From CAVPDG01 sp963702535 (GTDB taxonomy: Bacteria; Chloroflexota; Anaerolineae; Anaerolineales; UBA4823), in NCBI GenBank assembly GCA_963702535.1, contig CAVPDG010000025.1, forward strand, positions 62,001 through 126,000: a stretch of 64,000 bases of DNA, written 5' to 3'. Below, in pieces: positions 63,030 to 64,000 of this stretch. The stretch's first letter is position 1. Each line of letters opens with the position of its first letter. The position numbers and the translations under genes are program-made. Under the pieces are notes generated by a model. It saw nothing but the letters and a program-made list of their open reading frames with translations, did no database searches and was not told the DNA's origin.

Positions 63030-63983
63030 TTACTCGGAGCAGTGTCCCGGACCGATGTAGCCGTTGTTATACATATCGAGCTGGGTAGCGTAAGTAAGAG
63101 CCAGGCCGCGCAGAGATTTGCTCAGCGTGCTGGAAGGCGTATAGGTATTGAAGAAGGTCTCTGACCAGGCAAGCGCTCCGGTGATCACCGAGGTGTTCGC
63201 GCCGTTGAGCCCATTTAGCTTGGCGGCGATGAAGGCATGCGCCAGGATGTAGTAGGCGTTGCCCTGGGGTGGGGTCCACAGCACCCGGTAGTAGGTCTTA
63301 CCACTCAGGTAGAACGGTGTGCTGGCGCCGTTGGGTAGCTGCGCCCAGGTGTTATCGTAAGGCGCCGGACCGAACTCGGAGTGCGTCTTCCAGTAGCCGG
63401 GGGTCAGGCTGCAGCCGCCAGCGCAGGGCACGTTGATATCCACCGTCCAGCTGGCGGAACCAGTCGTCCCGCTATCGTTGGTGGTGAAAGAGGCGATATT
63501 GGTAAACTTGTACATCCCGCACACTTCGTATGGACCAACCGGCATGGTGTATTGGAAGGTCTTGGGACCCTCTCCCGCGCAGACCGTGCCCAGGTCGCCG
63601 GCTTTGTCGTCGACGACATTCACACACTCATCCGTCTCGCTCGAGCCGCTATTCGTTACCACCGCCGTATCCGTCCCACCCACCGAGCCGTCTGCCAGAT
63701 AGATGGTTGCAGTATTGCTCGCTGGGAGCGCACCTGTGCCGGAAGCGGTGTACGTGCAACCCGTGATAAAACCAGGCGCCAGGGTGTACGGGAAGGTGAA
63801 TGGGCAGGTGACAGCGCCGGCTGTTCCATCACTGAGTACGTCCTGGATGCTGGCGATCACCGCGTTCGCGCTGGAATTGTTGACAAAGTCAATGGCGCCG
63901 GTCACCGTCCATCCCCCCGCGTTGAGTGGGGTGGGAGTCACCGTAACCGCGTATTTGTAGCCGGCGCAATCGGAAGCAAAACT
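63030..63983 (-). CDS. Secreted/surface protein with GYWKTH-type domain, N-terminus missing
   Basis: The C-terminal part of an extracellular protein, about 318 residues visible. A beta-rich, Ser/Thr/Asn-rich module comes first (about 1-175), with paired cysteines (VTCPFTFPYTLAPGFITGC, DECVNVVDD). It is followed by CSLTPGYWKTHSEFG and a conserved helical tail (AYYILAHAFIAAKLNGL) seen at the ends of uncharacterised surface proteins. Reading upstream, the frame continues as CAGYKYAVTVTPTP to an in-frame stop at 63984 with no start codon except the internal GTG at 63941, so either a frameshift near 63985 or an uncaptured upstream exon of the repeat array explains the missing signal peptide. No anchor motif is visible. 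Confidence 0.75.
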   Translation of the reverse strand, partial: SFASDCAGYKYAVTVTPTPLNAGGWTVTGAIDFVNNSSANAVIASIQDVLSDGTAGAVTCPFTFPYTLAPGFITGCTYTASGTGALPASNTATIYLADGSVGGTDTAVVTNSGSSETDECVNVVDDKAGDLGTVCAGEGPKTFQYTMPVGPYEVCGMYKFTNIASFTTNDSGTTGSASWTVDINVPCAGGCSLTPGYWKTHSEFGPAPYDNTWAQLPNGASTPFYLSGKTYYRVLWTPPQGNAYYILAHAFIAAKLNGLNGANTSVITGALAWSETFFNTYTPSSTLSKSLRGLALTYATQLDMYNNGYIGPGHCSE

Positions 63984-64000
63984 TTATTACTCCCATTCTT

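Overview
The window reads as a GC-rich chromosomal segment from a free-living bacterium, most plausibly a Chloroflexota (Anaerolineae-like) genome. This is inferred from gene content: a DUF2905 protein next to ruvB and queA, an AAA-type Lon relative, ADP-forming acetyl-CoA synthetase with a DRTGG phosphotransacetylase-like partner, archaeal/fungal-type aspartate-semialdehyde dehydrogenase, a type-5 (UDGB) uracil-DNA glycosylase, and secreted proteins with lamin-tail and GYWKTH-type domains. No rRNA, tRNA, CRISPR array, integrase or transposase is visible, so taxonomy is a suggestion only.

Layout. 1-6 kb: lysine-pathway genes (asd fragment, lysA) with fmt, a histidine phosphatase and panE. 6-18 kb: pyrimidine nucleoside phosphorylase, a PAS-GAF-GGDEF diguanylate cyclase, UDGB, a membrane PAS/helix-hairpin-helix protein, the ruvB-DUF2905-queA operon, upp, a Ser/Thr kinase with an extracytoplasmic propeller, a membrane protein and a Nudix hydrolase. 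19-30 kb: a large secreted nuclease, an AlkZ-related protein, an SDR, fructose-1,6-bisphosphatase, a repeat protein, a Lon-like protease and a luciferase-like oxidoreductase. 30-35 kb: a lipoprotein, the acetyl-CoA synthetase/phosphotransacetylase-like pair, a DMT exporter and a GntR regulator.

35.7-48.6 kb is the most distinctive part: one long, frameshift-free, same-strand cluster preceded by a strong sigma70-like promoter whose spacer holds a 16-bp imperfect palindrome. It encodes a Tat-type peptide/opine-family binding protein, two permeases (one with an unusual insertion of about 110 residues), a fused double ATPase, two non-pyrrolysine MttB-family methyltransferases, a methionine-gamma-lyase-family PLP enzyme, an Asp/Glu racemase-family protein and a sarcosine-oxidase-like flavoenzyme. 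I infer uptake and demethylation of an N- (or S-) methylated amino-acid-like compound; no corrinoid protein or reductive activase is encoded nearby.

48.6-64 kb: an MFS exporter divergent from a TetR regulator with a consensus promoter and perfect operator, a NAD-dependent epimerase, a two-component island (response regulator, kinase, truncated kinase, small protein, receiver), an acyltransferase, nitroreductase, histone-deacetylase-like hydrolase, PspC protein, M48 protease, PPDK regulatory protein, a MATE-like transporter, a LysE exporter and a partial surface protein.

About 15 genes are interrupted by single-base frameshifts, several of them essential (fmt, ruvB, fbp). The intact protein is always recoverable in adjacent frames, so read or assembly indels are the likeliest cause; annotated spans join the pieces. 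Promoters with a TATAAT-like box a few bases before a start codon that lacks a Shine-Dalgarno recur, suggesting some leaderless transcripts.
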